Of a stretch of DNA of 64,000 bases, positions 16,947 through 25,739 are shown in pieces. The translations under genes and the position numbers were made by a program. Position 1 is the stretch's first letter, and each line of letters opens with the position of its first letter. Source of the DNA: Halomicrococcus gelatinilyticus (GTDB lineage Archaea > Halobacteriota > Halobacteria > Halobacteriales > Haladaptataceae); assembly GCA_024227995.1 (NCBI GenBank), contig CP100467.1, forward strand, positions 62,001-126,000. The letters are read 5' to 3'. Under the pieces are notes generated by a model that made no database searches, was not told the DNA's origin, and saw only the letters and a list, made by a program, of their open reading frames with translations.

Positions 16947-18251
16947 TCAGGCCAGCGAGCGGTCGGTGCGGTCGGCGACCTGTTTCGCCGCCTTCTCGAC
17001 GGCCTTCTCCGGCGAGAGCTTCCCCTTCATCATGCTCTCGAAGTGGGTGTTGATGGCCTTCGTGACCTCCGGGGTGTCGGTCGTGTACCGGTACGACGGG
17101 ATGTTCGGCGCGATCTCGGCGAACATCCGACCGGCGCTCTGTCCGCCGAGGAACTCGTGGCCGGAGTCGAAGGCGTCGCTCTCGTAGGCGGGCTCGAACG
17201 CGGGGAAGATGCCGTACTCCCGGTACATCTTCACCTGCTGTTCCTTGTTGGCCAGGCTGTGCTTCATGAAGTCCCAGCCGCGGTTGGCCTTCGCGTCGCT
17301 GACCTGGTCGGCGATGACGAGGTTCGACCCGCCCCAGTTGCTCGCGCGCCCGCCGCCCTTCTCGAACGCCGGGGGCTTCATGACGCGCCACTTGCCGGAC
17401 GTGTCGGGAAGCTCGGCCTTCAGCGTCCCCTCCATCCACGCACCGGCGTTGAGCGAGGCGATGGTCCCGTTCTTGAACCCCGAGAACCACGGACTCGACC
17501 ACGACGCCTCGCTTGCGGTGATGCCGGCGTCGCGAAGTTGCTTGAGGTTGCGCGCGACGCGCACGCTGTTCTCGTTGTCGAAGGCGATCTTGCCGTCCTC
17601 GGTGAACGGCTGACCGCCGAGTTGGCGGTACTGCATCCGCCAGAGGCCGTCGTAGTCGTTCGACGGGATGTTGAGCATCGCCACGTCGTCGGGGAGCTTC
17701 TTGCCCTCCTCGACGAACTGGTCCCACGTCTCGACGCCGTCGAGGTCGACGTCGTGCTCGTCGAGGACGTCCTTGCGGTAGAAGGTCCCGACGGGGCCGA
17801 TGTCCCACGGGAGCGCGTACGTCTTCCCGTCCTTGGTCAGCGGGCCCCATTTGCCCGAGACGAACTTCTTCTTCACGTCCTTCTTCAGCCATCCGGAGAT
17901 GTCGCGGAGCCCGCCCGTGTCGACCCACGCGGCGGCGTCGACGCTCTCCATCGTCGCGACGGTGGGCGCTCCCGACCCGGCCAGGAGCTTCGACTTGTAC
18001 TTGTCCTTCATGTCGGACCGACCGATCTGCTCGACGCTGACCGTCGCGTCGTTCTGTTTCTCGTAGGACTTCGCGGTCAGTTTCAGCGACTTCGCTGCGA
18101 CGTCCCAGCTCCACGCGTCGATGGAGTCCGCCTTCTCGTTGCCGCCGCCACCGCCGCCACCGCCGACACAACCTGCGAGCGCCGCTGCGCCGGCCACGCC
18201 GACGCCTTTGAGCACGTTCCGTCGGTTCGTACCGTGTCTGTCACCTTTCAT
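16947..18251 (-). CDS. Sugar-binding Tat lipoprotein of ABC importer
   Basis: A 434-residue family-1 extracellular solute-binding protein. The twin arginines at 10-11 (RRNVLKG), a short hydrophobic stretch and the lipobox LAGC (Cys28) show Tat export and lipid anchoring outside the membrane. A polyglycine linker follows the Cys. The mature part has the two-lobe binding fold with an AWSWDVAAKSLK start and aromatic-rich segments. The start at 18251 puts the Tat motif at the normal position; the nine-residue upstream extension is not needed. First gene of the operon. A TATA-like element near 18281-18291 lies about 35 bases upstream. Confidence 0.93.
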   Translation of the reverse strand: MKGDRHGTNRRNVLKGVGVAGAAALAGCVGGGGGGGGNEKADSIDAWSWDVAAKSLKLTAKSYEKQNDATVSVEQIGRSDMKDKYKSKLLAGSGAPTVATMESVDAAAWVDTGGLRDISGWLKKDVKKKFVSGKWGPLTKDGKTYALPWDIGPVGTFYRKDVLDEHDVDLDGVETWDQFVEEGKKLPDDVAMLNIPSNDYDGLWRMQYRQLGGQPFTEDGKIAFDNENSVRVARNLKQLRDAGITASEASWSSPWFSGFKNGTIASLNAGAWMEGTLKAELPDTSGKWRVMKPPAFEKGGGRASNWGGSNLVIADQVSDAKANRGWDFMKHSLANKEQQVKMYREYGIFPAFEPAYESDAFDSGHEFLGGQSAGRMFAEIAPNIPSYRYTTDTPEVTKAINTHFESMMKGKLSPEKAVEKAAKQVADRTDRSLA

Positions 18252-18576
18252 TGTGCGGGATACTGTAGGGCTACACACTCGAATACTTAATTCTTTGGCA
18301 ATCGCAACCCAAATATTTAGTCTGGTAGCCAGATTGCATCTTTCTAAAAAGATTGTAGGCTATTATCGCATATCACCATGAATCAGTGAAATCGGATATT
18401 GTTCATCGATGGTGAACAGAGATTCCGCCGTGAATGGCGGATCGTGCGGTACGTCCGCTTTGACCGCCCGTAACCAGGGAACCGCGTTTCGGACGATGAA
18501 CCGAACCGACGAGCGACCACTCCGCCGACGTTCAGCGTCGGTGAACGTTTTTGTGTTCTCGGTGTGACCTGCGGGT
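18252..18576. promoter_or_regulatory. Divergent control region of the galactoside operon and iclR gene
   Basis: A 325-base gap, much more AT-rich than its surroundings between about 18285 and 18400. A leftward TATA-like GAATACTTAATTC lies near 18281-18293. The inverted repeat at 18400-18418 is the strongest site. The 10-mer ATCAGTGAAA occurs at 18382-18391 and again downstream of the regulator at 19338-19347. No gene is visible here. Confidence 0.55.
18400..18418. promoter_or_regulatory. Inverted repeat, probable IclR operator
   Basis: TGTTCA-N7-TGAACA, 19 bases with a TCGATGG spacer, lies between the divergent operon and regulator gene. The same arms and spacing recur at 19430-19448 beyond the regulator gene. 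Arm conservation with a different spacer argues for a protein-binding site. Confidence 0.6.
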
Positions 18577-19326
18577 ATGGCGGAGTATCCAGTCGGAGCG
18601 ACCGCGACGACGTTCGAAATCATCGGTGCCCTGGCGACGCTCGAACGGGCGGGCGTCACGCAGCTCGCCGACCGTCTCGACCGGTCGAAGGGGAGCGTCC
18701 ACAACCACCTCACCACGCTCGAACGACTGGGGTACGTCGTCCGCGACGACGGCCAGTACCGCCTCGGACTGCGGTTCCTCGAACTGGGGACGGGCGTACG
18801 GGCGGCGGACGCACTGTACCGCGTCGCGCGACAGGAGATCGACCGTCTCGCGAACACCAGCGGGGAGACGGCCAGTCTCGTCGTCGAGGAATCCGGCGAG
18901 GCCGTCTTCGCGTACAGGGCGGGCGACAGTACGGACGCCCGTTTCCGCGACGGGAGCCGCGTCCCGGTCCACGCCTGCGCCGCTGGGAAGGCCATCCTCT
19001 CACACCGGTCGCCCGACACCCTCGACGAGGCCCTCGAAGACGACCTGTCGACGCCGACCGACCGGACGATAGCGTCGCAGGCGGCCCTGAGGCGGGAGCT
19101 CCAGACCGTCCGCGACCAGGGGCTCGCGTTCGACCGGGGGGAGCTCACCCCCGACCGGCGCGCCGTCGCAGCACCGATCGTCACCGACGACGGCCATCCC
19201 GTCGGTGCCGTGACCGTCTCCAGCACCTCCCCGCGGATGAGCGGCAAGCGGTTCGAGGAGGACATCCCCGGTCTCGTTCTCAGCACCACGAAGGACATTG
19301 CCGTCGAGGACATAGGCCGTGAATAG
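18577..19326 (+). CDS. IclR-family transcriptional regulator
   Basis: A 249-residue regulator. The N-terminal winged helix-turn-helix (about 8-60) contains VTQLADRLDRSKGSVHNHL and the wing GYVVRDDGQYRLG. The C-terminal effector-binding IclR domain contains VHACAAGKAILSH and a late RRAVAAPIVTDDG segment. It is transcribed away from the galactoside operon, so it most likely controls that operon, with galactose or a galactoside-derived intermediate as effector (inference). The inverted repeats flanking the gene are the probable binding sites and suggest autoregulation or looping. The ATG at 18577 starts just before the HTH, as usual. Confidence 0.93.
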   Translation: MAEYPVGATATTFEIIGALATLERAGVTQLADRLDRSKGSVHNHLTTLERLGYVVRDDGQYRLGLRFLELGTGVRAADALYRVARQEIDRLANTSGETASLVVEESGEAVFAYRAGDSTDARFRDGSRVPVHACAAGKAILSHRSPDTLDEALEDDLSTPTDRTIASQAALRRELQTVRDQGLAFDRGELTPDRRAVAAPIVTDDGHPVGAVTVSSTSPRMSGKRFEEDIPGLVLSTTKDIAVEDIGRE

Positions 19327-19975
19327 AACCGTTCTCCATCAGTGAAAGTAAACCATGAGAGCCCATCCAGTCCGAATATACGGTTTCTCGCGGTTCATCC
19401 ACGGTTCGAGAACGACCGAGATTCATAACTGTTCACCGTGAATGAACAGGCGGCTGGAGCGAAACCGGCGCGCCAGTATCGAATCCTAACCACGACTATT
19501 GTGAACACAGTACGTCTGACGGTCTTCGACCCTCAGCGAAGTCGTGAATAGCAGGGTTGCATCGTCGCACTGGCTCGTTCGTCAGCTGGTGCGCGTCAGA
19601 CTCGAACCAGGCACTCGCCACGGAACGCCGGCCGGAGGAAAGACCGGATGGACGCGGGTACAGGATGACAGCGACCAGCGATACCCGAACGAACCAGGGA
19701 TAGCAGCAGAACGACACAAATGGTTCCCGCCGACCTGGAGAGTCCCTCCAAGACGGGATAGTCAGTGCATCGGGCAGTCCGGACCACCCGGTGTCGACGA
19801 AGCGTCGCGACCCGGGCAGTCGACGAAGAACCGCGACGACGGCCAGGGTCTCGCGTACGTCCAGTCGAACACTATCCAGGCCGCAGATGCCTGCTAAAAC
19901 CAAGGGTAACAATGGACGGACGGCCGAGAGTTGCCACGCACCTTTTTCCAGCTACATCATCAATTATGATGTCGT
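19327..19975. other. Long intergenic stretch downstream of iclR
   Basis: About 650 bases without a convincing gene; open frames on both strands have non-coding composition. It contains a copy of ATCAGTGAAA at 19338-19347 and the inverted repeat at 19430-19448. A TTATGATGTC-type sequence lies near 19965, just before the MetX-like gene. A small RNA or decayed gene cannot be excluded by eye. Confidence 0.4.
19430..19448. promoter_or_regulatory. Second copy of the TGTTCA-N7-TGAACA inverted repeat
   Basis: The same 6-base arms and 7-base spacing as the site at 18400-18418, but with the spacer CCGTGAA. It lies 104 bases beyond the end of iclR and 528 bases before the next gene. It may be an auxiliary operator, or it may control an unrecognised transcript in this gap. 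Confidence 0.55.
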
Positions 19976-21052
19976 ATGTCACTGGAAGACCGCTACCTGG
20001 AGAACGAATACTACACGCAGGAAGTGCATGGAGAGTACGAGTTGTTCGATCTCGGTGATTTCGAACTCGCGCGGGGGCAGACGCTCCCCGACGCGAAGCT
20101 GGCCTACCAGACGTTCGGCGAGCTGAACGACGAGAAGGACAACGCCATCCTGTTCCCACACATGTACTCCGGGACGCACCGGGACATGGAGCGGTTCGTC
20201 GGCGAGGACATGGCCATCGACCCGAACGAGTACTTCGTCGTCCTTCCGGACCAGTTCGGCAACGGACTCTCGTCGTCGCCGCACAACACGCCGCCACAGG
20301 AGGGCGGCATGGGGTACTTCCCGGACGTGATGATCGAGGACGACATCCGCGCCCAGCACAGGCTCGTGACGGAGGAGTTCGGTATCGACGAACTGCAGCT
20401 CGTCCTCGGCTGGTCGATGGGCGCACAGCAGACCTACGAGTGGATCGTCCGGTACCCGGACATGGTCAAGCGGGCCGCGCCCATCGCCGGGACGGCCAAG
20501 GTGACGCCCCACGACCAGCTCTTCATCGAGGCCCACAAGGAGATGATCCGCTCGGACCCGGCGTGGAACGACGGGTTCTACACGGAGCCCCACGCCGTCC
20601 TCACGGGGCTGCGCCGCCACGCGCTCATCTGGTCGGTCATGGGGCTGAGTACCCAGTTCTACCACCAGTCCGAGCAGGCCTGGGAGCGGGCCGGGTTCCA
20701 GTCGGTCGACGACTTCATGGCGAACTTCTGGGAGGACTGGTTCCTGCCGATGGATCCGAACGACCTGCTGACGATGGCGACGAAGTGGCAGCACGGCGAC
20801 GTGAGCCGGAACACGGACGGCGACCTCGAGGCGGCGCTCGGACGTATCGAGGCGAAGGTGTACGTCATGCCCTTCGAGGAGGACATGTTCTTCCCCGTGC
20901 GCGACTGCGAGTACGAGGAGTCGATGATTCCGGACAGCGAACTGCGACCGATCGACAGCCTGTGGGGGCACTTCACCATGTTCGGCGTGTTCGAGGAGGA
21001 CCTCGAGGCGATCGACGAACACATCGACGAACTGCTGAACGAGTCGGTGTGA
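19976..21052 (+). CDS. Alpha/beta hydrolase, homoserine O-acetyltransferase-like
   Basis: A 358-residue alpha/beta-hydrolase fold protein with the length and layout of MetX-type acyltransferases. The nucleophile elbow is GWSMGA with Ser147. Asp303 in the FEEDMFF segment and His332 in WGHF complete the triad. A helical lid lies between about 175 and 270. The oxyanion-side GNG motif (95-97) is present. No methionine genes are nearby, and many haloarchaeal relatives are annotated simply as hydrolases, so homoserine acetylation is not assured. It is a single gene between two non-coding gaps. Confidence 0.8.
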   Translation: MSLEDRYLENEYYTQEVHGEYELFDLGDFELARGQTLPDAKLAYQTFGELNDEKDNAILFPHMYSGTHRDMERFVGEDMAIDPNEYFVVLPDQFGNGLSSSPHNTPPQEGGMGYFPDVMIEDDIRAQHRLVTEEFGIDELQLVLGWSMGAQQTYEWIVRYPDMVKRAAPIAGTAKVTPHDQLFIEAHKEMIRSDPAWNDGFYTEPHAVLTGLRRHALIWSVMGLSTQFYHQSEQAWERAGFQSVDDFMANFWEDWFLPMDPNDLLTMATKWQHGDVSRNTDGDLEAALGRIEAKVYVMPFEEDMFFPVRDCEYEESMIPDSELRPIDSLWGHFTMFGVFEEDLEAIDEHIDELLNESV

Positions 21053-21233
21053 GACGGGGGCAGTCCCACATCCCAGCGTGTCGCCTCTCGCGGCCGTGGT
21101 ACAGATGGAAGGCGTTATCACCCATCATACCACTCGTTGGCACGCACGTGATTGCAACCGGTAGACGCGACGCGAACGGACGCGGTACGTTCCGCGAACG
21201 GAGGGAGTACGGCGACGCAGACGGAGGAGCGAG

Positions 21234-22712
21234 ATGACCGGAGCACCTCGCTCGACGGAACGCGCGGCGCAGAACTACGTCGGCGGCGAGTGGCGCGACC
21301 CGGCTGGCGACGACGAACAGGCGGTCGTGAACTCGGCGACCGGCGAGCGGGTCGGCGTGACCCCGTTCAGCGACGCCGGCGACGTCGACGAGGCGGTCGC
21401 ACGGGCCGACGAGGCGTTCGCGGACTGGTCGGCGCGCCCGGTCGAGGAGCGCATCCAGCCGCTGTTCGAACTCAAGCGGCTCCTCGAAGCCCACCAGGAC
21501 GACGTCGCGGAGACGCTCGTCCGCGAGCACGGCAAGACGTTCGACGAAGCGATGGGCGAACTCCGCCGCGGCATCGAGAACGTCGAGGTGGCCTGCGGCA
21601 TCCCCTCGATGCTGCAGGCCGGCCACCTCCCGAACGCCGCGCCCGGCATCGACGAGACCGCGGTCCGCCAGCCGCTCGGCGTGTTCACCGCCATCACGCC
21701 GTTCAACTTCCCCGGCATGATACCGCTCTGGTTCCTGCCGTACGCGGTGGCGACCGGGAACGCGTTCGTGCTCAAGCCGAGCGAGCGGACGCCGTTCACC
21801 GCCCGGAAGCTCTTCGAGTTGATCGACGAGGCCGGCTTCCCGGACGGCGTCGTCCAGCTCGTCAACGGCGGGCCGGACACCGTGAACGCCCTGCTGGTCC
21901 ACGGCGACGTGGTCGGCGCGTCGTTCGTCGGGAGCACGCCCGTCGCCAAGCACGTCTACGAGACCGCCGCCAGCCACGGCAAGCGCGTGCAGGCACAGGG
22001 CGGCGCGAAGAACCACGTCGTCGTCTCCGACTCGGCGGACCTCGACTTCGCGGCCGAACAGACGGTGTCCTCCGCCTTCGCCAACTCGGGGCAGCGCTGT
22101 CTCGCCAACCCGGTCGCGGTCGTCCACGACGACGTCTACGAGGAGTTCGCCGACCGCGTCGTCTCGAAGGCCGACGCCCTCGCGGTCGGCGACGGCCTCG
22201 ACGCGGACACCGAGATGGGGCCGCTCGTCACGGCCGACCACGAGGCGACCGTCCGGGAGTACGTGGAGACCGGCGTCGAGGAGGGCGCGACTCTGCTGCT
22301 CGACGGCCGCGAGCGCGACGACGACCTGCCGGACGAGGGGTACTATCTCGCGCCGAGCGTCTTCGGCGACGTCGAACCCGACATGACCGTCGCACGCGAG
22401 GAGATATTCGGCCCCGTCCTCGCGCTCGTCCGTGCCGACGACTTCGGCGACGCGCTGGAGACGCTCAACCGGAGCGAGTACGGCAACGCCGCCAGCCTGT
22501 TCACCGAGCGCGGCGGCGAGGCCCGCCGGTTCCGCCACGAGGCGGAGGCGGGCAACCTCGGCGTCAACGTCGGCACGGCCGCGCCGATGGCGTTCTTCCA
22601 CTTCGGCGGCCGGAACGACTCGTTCTTCGGCGACCTCCACGCCCAGGGCGACGACATGATCCGCTTCTACACGGACGAGACGGTGTACATCGAGCGCTGG
22701 CCAGGGGAGTGA
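21234..22712 (+). CDS. mmsA: Methylmalonate-semialdehyde dehydrogenase (CoA-acylating)
   Basis: A 492-residue aldehyde dehydrogenase-fold enzyme that converts methylmalonate or malonate semialdehyde plus CoA and NAD+ to propionyl- or acetyl-CoA, in valine, inositol or beta-alanine breakdown. The nucleophile is Cys289 in NSGQRCLA. The hallmark replacing the usual ALDH glutamate motif is QGGAKNH (255-261). PFNFP (156-160) holds the oxyanion Asn158. The C-terminal FHFGG segment is close to the family FSFGG. The start is ATG 21234. It stands alone with short gaps on each side. Confidence 0.92.
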   Translation: MTGAPRSTERAAQNYVGGEWRDPAGDDEQAVVNSATGERVGVTPFSDAGDVDEAVARADEAFADWSARPVEERIQPLFELKRLLEAHQDDVAETLVREHGKTFDEAMGELRRGIENVEVACGIPSMLQAGHLPNAAPGIDETAVRQPLGVFTAITPFNFPGMIPLWFLPYAVATGNAFVLKPSERTPFTARKLFELIDEAGFPDGVVQLVNGGPDTVNALLVHGDVVGASFVGSTPVAKHVYETAASHGKRVQAQGGAKNHVVVSDSADLDFAAEQTVSSAFANSGQRCLANPVAVVHDDVYEEFADRVVSKADALAVGDGLDADTEMGPLVTADHEATVREYVETGVEEGATLLLDGRERDDDLPDEGYYLAPSVFGDVEPDMTVAREEIFGPVLALVRADDFGDALETLNRSEYGNAASLFTERGGEARRFRHEAEAGNLGVNVGTAAPMAFFHFGGRNDSFFGDLHAQGDDMIRFYTDETVYIERWPGE

Positions 22713-22819
22713 CCGGCGTCGCTGGGGTTCGAGAAGCCGGGCCGGCAGTCCCGCTACCCCCGAGCTGAACGTCAGTTCGGACAGGCACACTTTTCAACGT
22801 CGGATACAGTTCTGCAGTC

Positions 22820-23077
22820 ATGCCCACGACGCTATCCTCCCTCCAGGAGACGTGGACCGCCGCGACCGACTTCGACTCGGCGGTCGCGAAGTTCCTGGTC
22901 GTTCTCGCCACCGGCGCTCTCGGATTCGTCGTCTCCCTGCAACTGAGCGAGCTGTGGGAGCAACTGCTGGGATACTACTCCTCAGTTGCAACGTACTCCA
23001 CTGGAATGGTGGTCTTCCTCGGTCTCTACTTCGGTCTGGGGTACGCCGTGACAACAGTGCGTGAACGACAGCCGTAG
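22820..23077 (+). CDS. Small two-helix membrane protein
   Basis: An 85-residue protein not assigned to a family. Hydrophobic helices are visible at about residues 23-41 and 57-76, with a short polar N-terminus and a charged VRERQP end. Composition and codon use are like neighbouring genes, and a start ATG at 22820 follows a plausible upstream region. It converges on the acyl-CoA ligase gene. The function is unknown. Confidence 0.65.
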   Translation: MPTTLSSLQETWTAATDFDSAVAKFLVVLATGALGFVVSLQLSELWEQLLGYYSSVATYSTGMVVFLGLYFGLGYAVTTVRERQP

Positions 23078-23130
23078 TCCTTCGATGGCGAACTGGCCCG
23101 GACACGGCCGGCTGTGGCGGGAAGTGCTGG

Positions 23131-24726
23131 CTACCCCTGTCCGATGAGTCGCTCCTCGTCCTCCCAGAACTCCTCGCGGAGCTGGTACTTCTGCACCTTC
23201 CCGGTCGCGGTCTCGGGGAGGTCGTCCTGGATGAGGATCTGGCGCGGTATCTTGTAGCCGGCCAGGCGCTCGCGACAGAACGACTCGACGCCCTCCTTCG
23301 TGAGGTCGTCCGACTTCGGGACGACGATGGCCGTCACCATCTCGCCCCACTCCTCGCTCGGCGTGGGGATGACCGCTGCCTTCGCGATGTCGGGATGGTC
23401 GTAGAGGACGTCCTCGACCTGGATGGAGGAGACGTTCTCCCCACCGGAGATGATGATGTCCTTCTTGCGGTCCTGGATGGCGACCATGCCGTCCTCGTCG
23501 ATGACGCCGAGGTCGCCGGTGTGGAAGTAACCCGGCAGGCGGTCGTTGAACGCCTTCTCGGTCGCCTCGGGCTTGTTGAGGTAGCGGTCCATCACCTGGT
23601 TGCCCCTGACGACGACCTCGCCCATCGTCTCGCCGTCGGCCGGGACGTCGTCGCCGTTCTCGTCGACGACGCGCACGTCGGTCGCGAGCGTCTCGCTCCC
23701 CTGGTTGACCTTCAGGTCGCGCCCGCGCTCGGCGAGGCGGCGCGGCGAGTTCGACGTCGTGATGATGGGTGCCGTCTCGGTCAGGCCGTAGATGTGGATG
23801 ATGCGCCAGCCGATGTCGTCCTCGACGGTCTCGATGGTCGCCGTCGCGGGCGCGCTCCCGGCGGTGGCGATGCGGACGTCGCGGTCGCCCGTCGTCTCCA
23901 CGGACGGGTTCTCGTCGTGGTGGGCGATGATGCGGTTGAGGACGGTCGGCGCGCCGCACATGAACGACACGTCGTGCTCGCGGACCTTCGCCAGGGTCCC
24001 CTCGGGCGTGAACTCGCGATGGCAGACGTGCGTGCCGCCGGTACCCGTGATGGCGTAGGTGTGCCCCCAGCCGTTGCAGTGGAACATCGGCAGCGTCCAC
24101 AGGTAGGTGTCGTCGTCGCGGATCTCCATGTGCTGGTTGAGCACGAGCGCGTGCCAGTGTTCGGTGCGGTGGGTGCGGACGACGCCCTTCGGATCGCCGG
24201 TCGTCCCCGACGTGTAGTTGATGCTCGCGTCGTCGTCCTCGGAGATGTCGGGGCGCTCCGGCGGTTCCGGTGACGCCCCGTCGACGAGGTCCATGTAGTC
24301 GACCCAGTCGCCGTCGATGCGGTCGGCCTCGTAGCCGACGAACTGCTCCGCCGGAACCGAGCCGCGTACCGCCTCGACCTTGTCGGCGAACGCGTGGTCG
24401 GCGATGACGACCGACGCCTCGCAGTCCGAGAGGATGTACTCGTAGTCGTCGGGGACGAGCCGGTAGTTCATCGGGACGTACACCGCCCCGAGCTGGTTGG
24501 TCGCGTACAGCGCCTCGAGGAAGTAGTGCGTGTTCGAGGCGAGCATCGCCACCCGGTCGCCCTGTTCGATGCCGAACTCGGCGAGCGCGTTCGACAGCCG
24601 GTTCACCCGTTCCTCGAACTCCGCGTACGTGTACTCCGTCCCGTCGTCGGCGATGACGCCGACCACGTCGTCGTATATGTCGGCGGCGCGGTCGAGGAAG
24701 TCCAGCGTCGTCATTTCCGTCTTCAT
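23131..24726 (-). CDS. AMP-dependent acyl-CoA synthetase
   Basis: A 531-residue ANL-superfamily ligase that activates a carboxylic acid with ATP and CoA in the cytoplasm. The AMP-binding P-loop is YTSGTTGDPKG (171-181). Other landmarks are HIYGLTE, the YFHTGDLG motif, the hinge DRKKDIIISGGENVSS, and the catalytic C-terminal Lys510 in ATGKVQK. The overall pattern is of the medium/long-chain fatty acyl or aryl acid type; the chain type cannot be fixed. It may work with the amidohydrolase and CoA-transferase encoded to its right. The start is the ATG at 24726; a second ATG lies five codons in. Confidence 0.92.
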   Translation of the reverse strand: MKTEMTTLDFLDRAADIYDDVVGVIADDGTEYTYAEFEERVNRLSNALAEFGIEQGDRVAMLASNTHYFLEALYATNQLGAVYVPMNYRLVPDDYEYILSDCEASVVIADHAFADKVEAVRGSVPAEQFVGYEADRIDGDWVDYMDLVDGASPEPPERPDISEDDDASINYTSGTTGDPKGVVRTHRTEHWHALVLNQHMEIRDDDTYLWTLPMFHCNGWGHTYAITGTGGTHVCHREFTPEGTLAKVREHDVSFMCGAPTVLNRIIAHHDENPSVETTGDRDVRIATAGSAPATATIETVEDDIGWRIIHIYGLTETAPIITTSNSPRRLAERGRDLKVNQGSETLATDVRVVDENGDDVPADGETMGEVVVRGNQVMDRYLNKPEATEKAFNDRLPGYFHTGDLGVIDEDGMVAIQDRKKDIIISGGENVSSIQVEDVLYDHPDIAKAAVIPTPSEEWGEMVTAIVVPKSDDLTKEGVESFCRERLAGYKIPRQILIQDDLPETATGKVQKYQLREEFWEDEERLIGQG

Positions 24727-24830
24727 GCGTGAACGTACGGAGCAACTCCACCCTGTGGGGTAAACATTACGACTTTTGTTATCATTTCACAGTGTTGGAA
24801 CCGTCACCGAGCCTCGTGCGCCACGAGGGG

Positions 24831-25661
24831 CTATCCGTCGAGGAACCGCCCGGCGGTCCGGTGGAAGAGGTCGCAGTACGTCGATTCGGAGAGGTCGCGG
24901 GCGAGGAGACCGCGCCGTTCGTCGTCGTAGGGGTACGGCAGGTTCGGGAAGTCGGAGCCGTACATGATGGAGTCGGAGAGGTCGGTCAGCGTCTCGTCCG
25001 CTATCGTTTCGGGGTCGAACCCGAGGACGTCCGCAGTGCGAGACGAGAGCGCCATCGTCGTGTCGAGGAAGACCTGGTCGTGCTCGCGGGCCATGTCGAG
25101 GAACGCCGGCGTCTCGTAGGTTCCCATGTGGGCGGCGCACGCCCGCACGTCCGGGAACGACGCGACGAACTCCGCGAACTGGTCGGCGCCCACGTGCTCG
25201 CTCTCCTCGAACATCGGTGCGGTGCCGGCGTGGAACAGGACGGGACGGTCGTACTCGGCGGCGAGTTCGAACGCGGGCGCCAGTCGGGGGTCCGCCGGGC
25301 CGCACTCCTGCACGGGACACTGGAACTTCAGTCCACGCGCGCCCGCCTCGAACGCCGCCCTGACGACGCTTTCGACCTCGTCGTCGCCGTGGACCGTCGC
25401 GAACGGGACGGCCATGTCGGAGTCGGCACTCTCGGCGAGCACCCACTCGTTGAGGTCGGCCGCCATCCCCGCCTCGTGAGCGTACGGGAGCGCGAGGTAG
25501 CGGTCGACGCCCGCCGACCGCAGTGCGGCCTCCATCGCGTCGCGCTCGACGGGATGGTCGAACGTCCACCCCGCCTCCCTGGCGAGCGACTTCCGTATGG
25601 CCGCCATCAGTCGCGGCGGCATCAGGTGCACGTGCGCGTCGGTGGTCTCGGCAACGGCCAT
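24831..25661 (-). CDS. Amidohydrolase of the ACMSD-like (amidohydrolase_2) family
   Basis: A 276-residue TIM-barrel metallohydrolase/decarboxylase. The metal motif is DAHVHL (8-13). Further ligands are a His in LFHAGT, a His in CAAHMG and an Asp in MYGSDFP. This is the COG2159 pattern that includes 2-amino-3-carboxymuconate semialdehyde decarboxylase and related enzymes. The substrate is unknown. It is divergent from a CoA-transferase gene with 78 bases between, and the acyl-CoA ligase gene follows downstream on the same strand after 104 bases. A catabolic unit is plausible but unproven. The ATG at 25661 starts just before the metal motif, as usual. Confidence 0.87.
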   Translation of the reverse strand: MAVAETTDAHVHLMPPRLMAAIRKSLAREAGWTFDHPVERDAMEAALRSAGVDRYLALPYAHEAGMAADLNEWVLAESADSDMAVPFATVHGDDEVESVVRAAFEAGARGLKFQCPVQECGPADPRLAPAFELAAEYDRPVLFHAGTAPMFEESEHVGADQFAEFVASFPDVRACAAHMGTYETPAFLDMAREHDQVFLDTTMALSSRTADVLGFDPETIADETLTDLSDSIMYGSDFPNLPYPYDDERRGLLARDLSESTYCDLFHRTAGRFLDG

Positions 25662-25694
25662 GCACACACGGTCGCATCCGACGCGCTTGAATGG

Positions 25695-25706
25695 CGGGGT
25701 ACCCCG
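25695..25706. promoter_or_regulatory. Perfect 12-base palindrome in divergent promoter
   Basis: CGGGGTACCCCG lies near the middle of the 78-base gap between the leftward amidohydrolase and rightward CoA-transferase genes. The central position makes an operator possible, although GC-rich palindromes of this size also arise by chance. Confidence 0.3.
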
Positions 25707-25739
25707 AACGGTTTTGTCGCTCTCGCCCAGCCATCCTCT

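Noticed and set aside
15859-18290. Long frames on both strands across the ABC transporter genes
   Set aside because: The sugar transporter proteins give clear motifs in their own frames; the long frames do not.
19496-19912. 138-codon minus frame in the gap after iclR
   Set aside because: Cysteine/serine/arginine-rich composition unlike halophilic proteins and no recognisable motif.
19976-21052. Firm assignment as methionine-pathway MetX
   Set aside because: The fold and triad fit, but no methionine genes are adjacent and hydrolase relatives share the same features, so only a family-level call is given.
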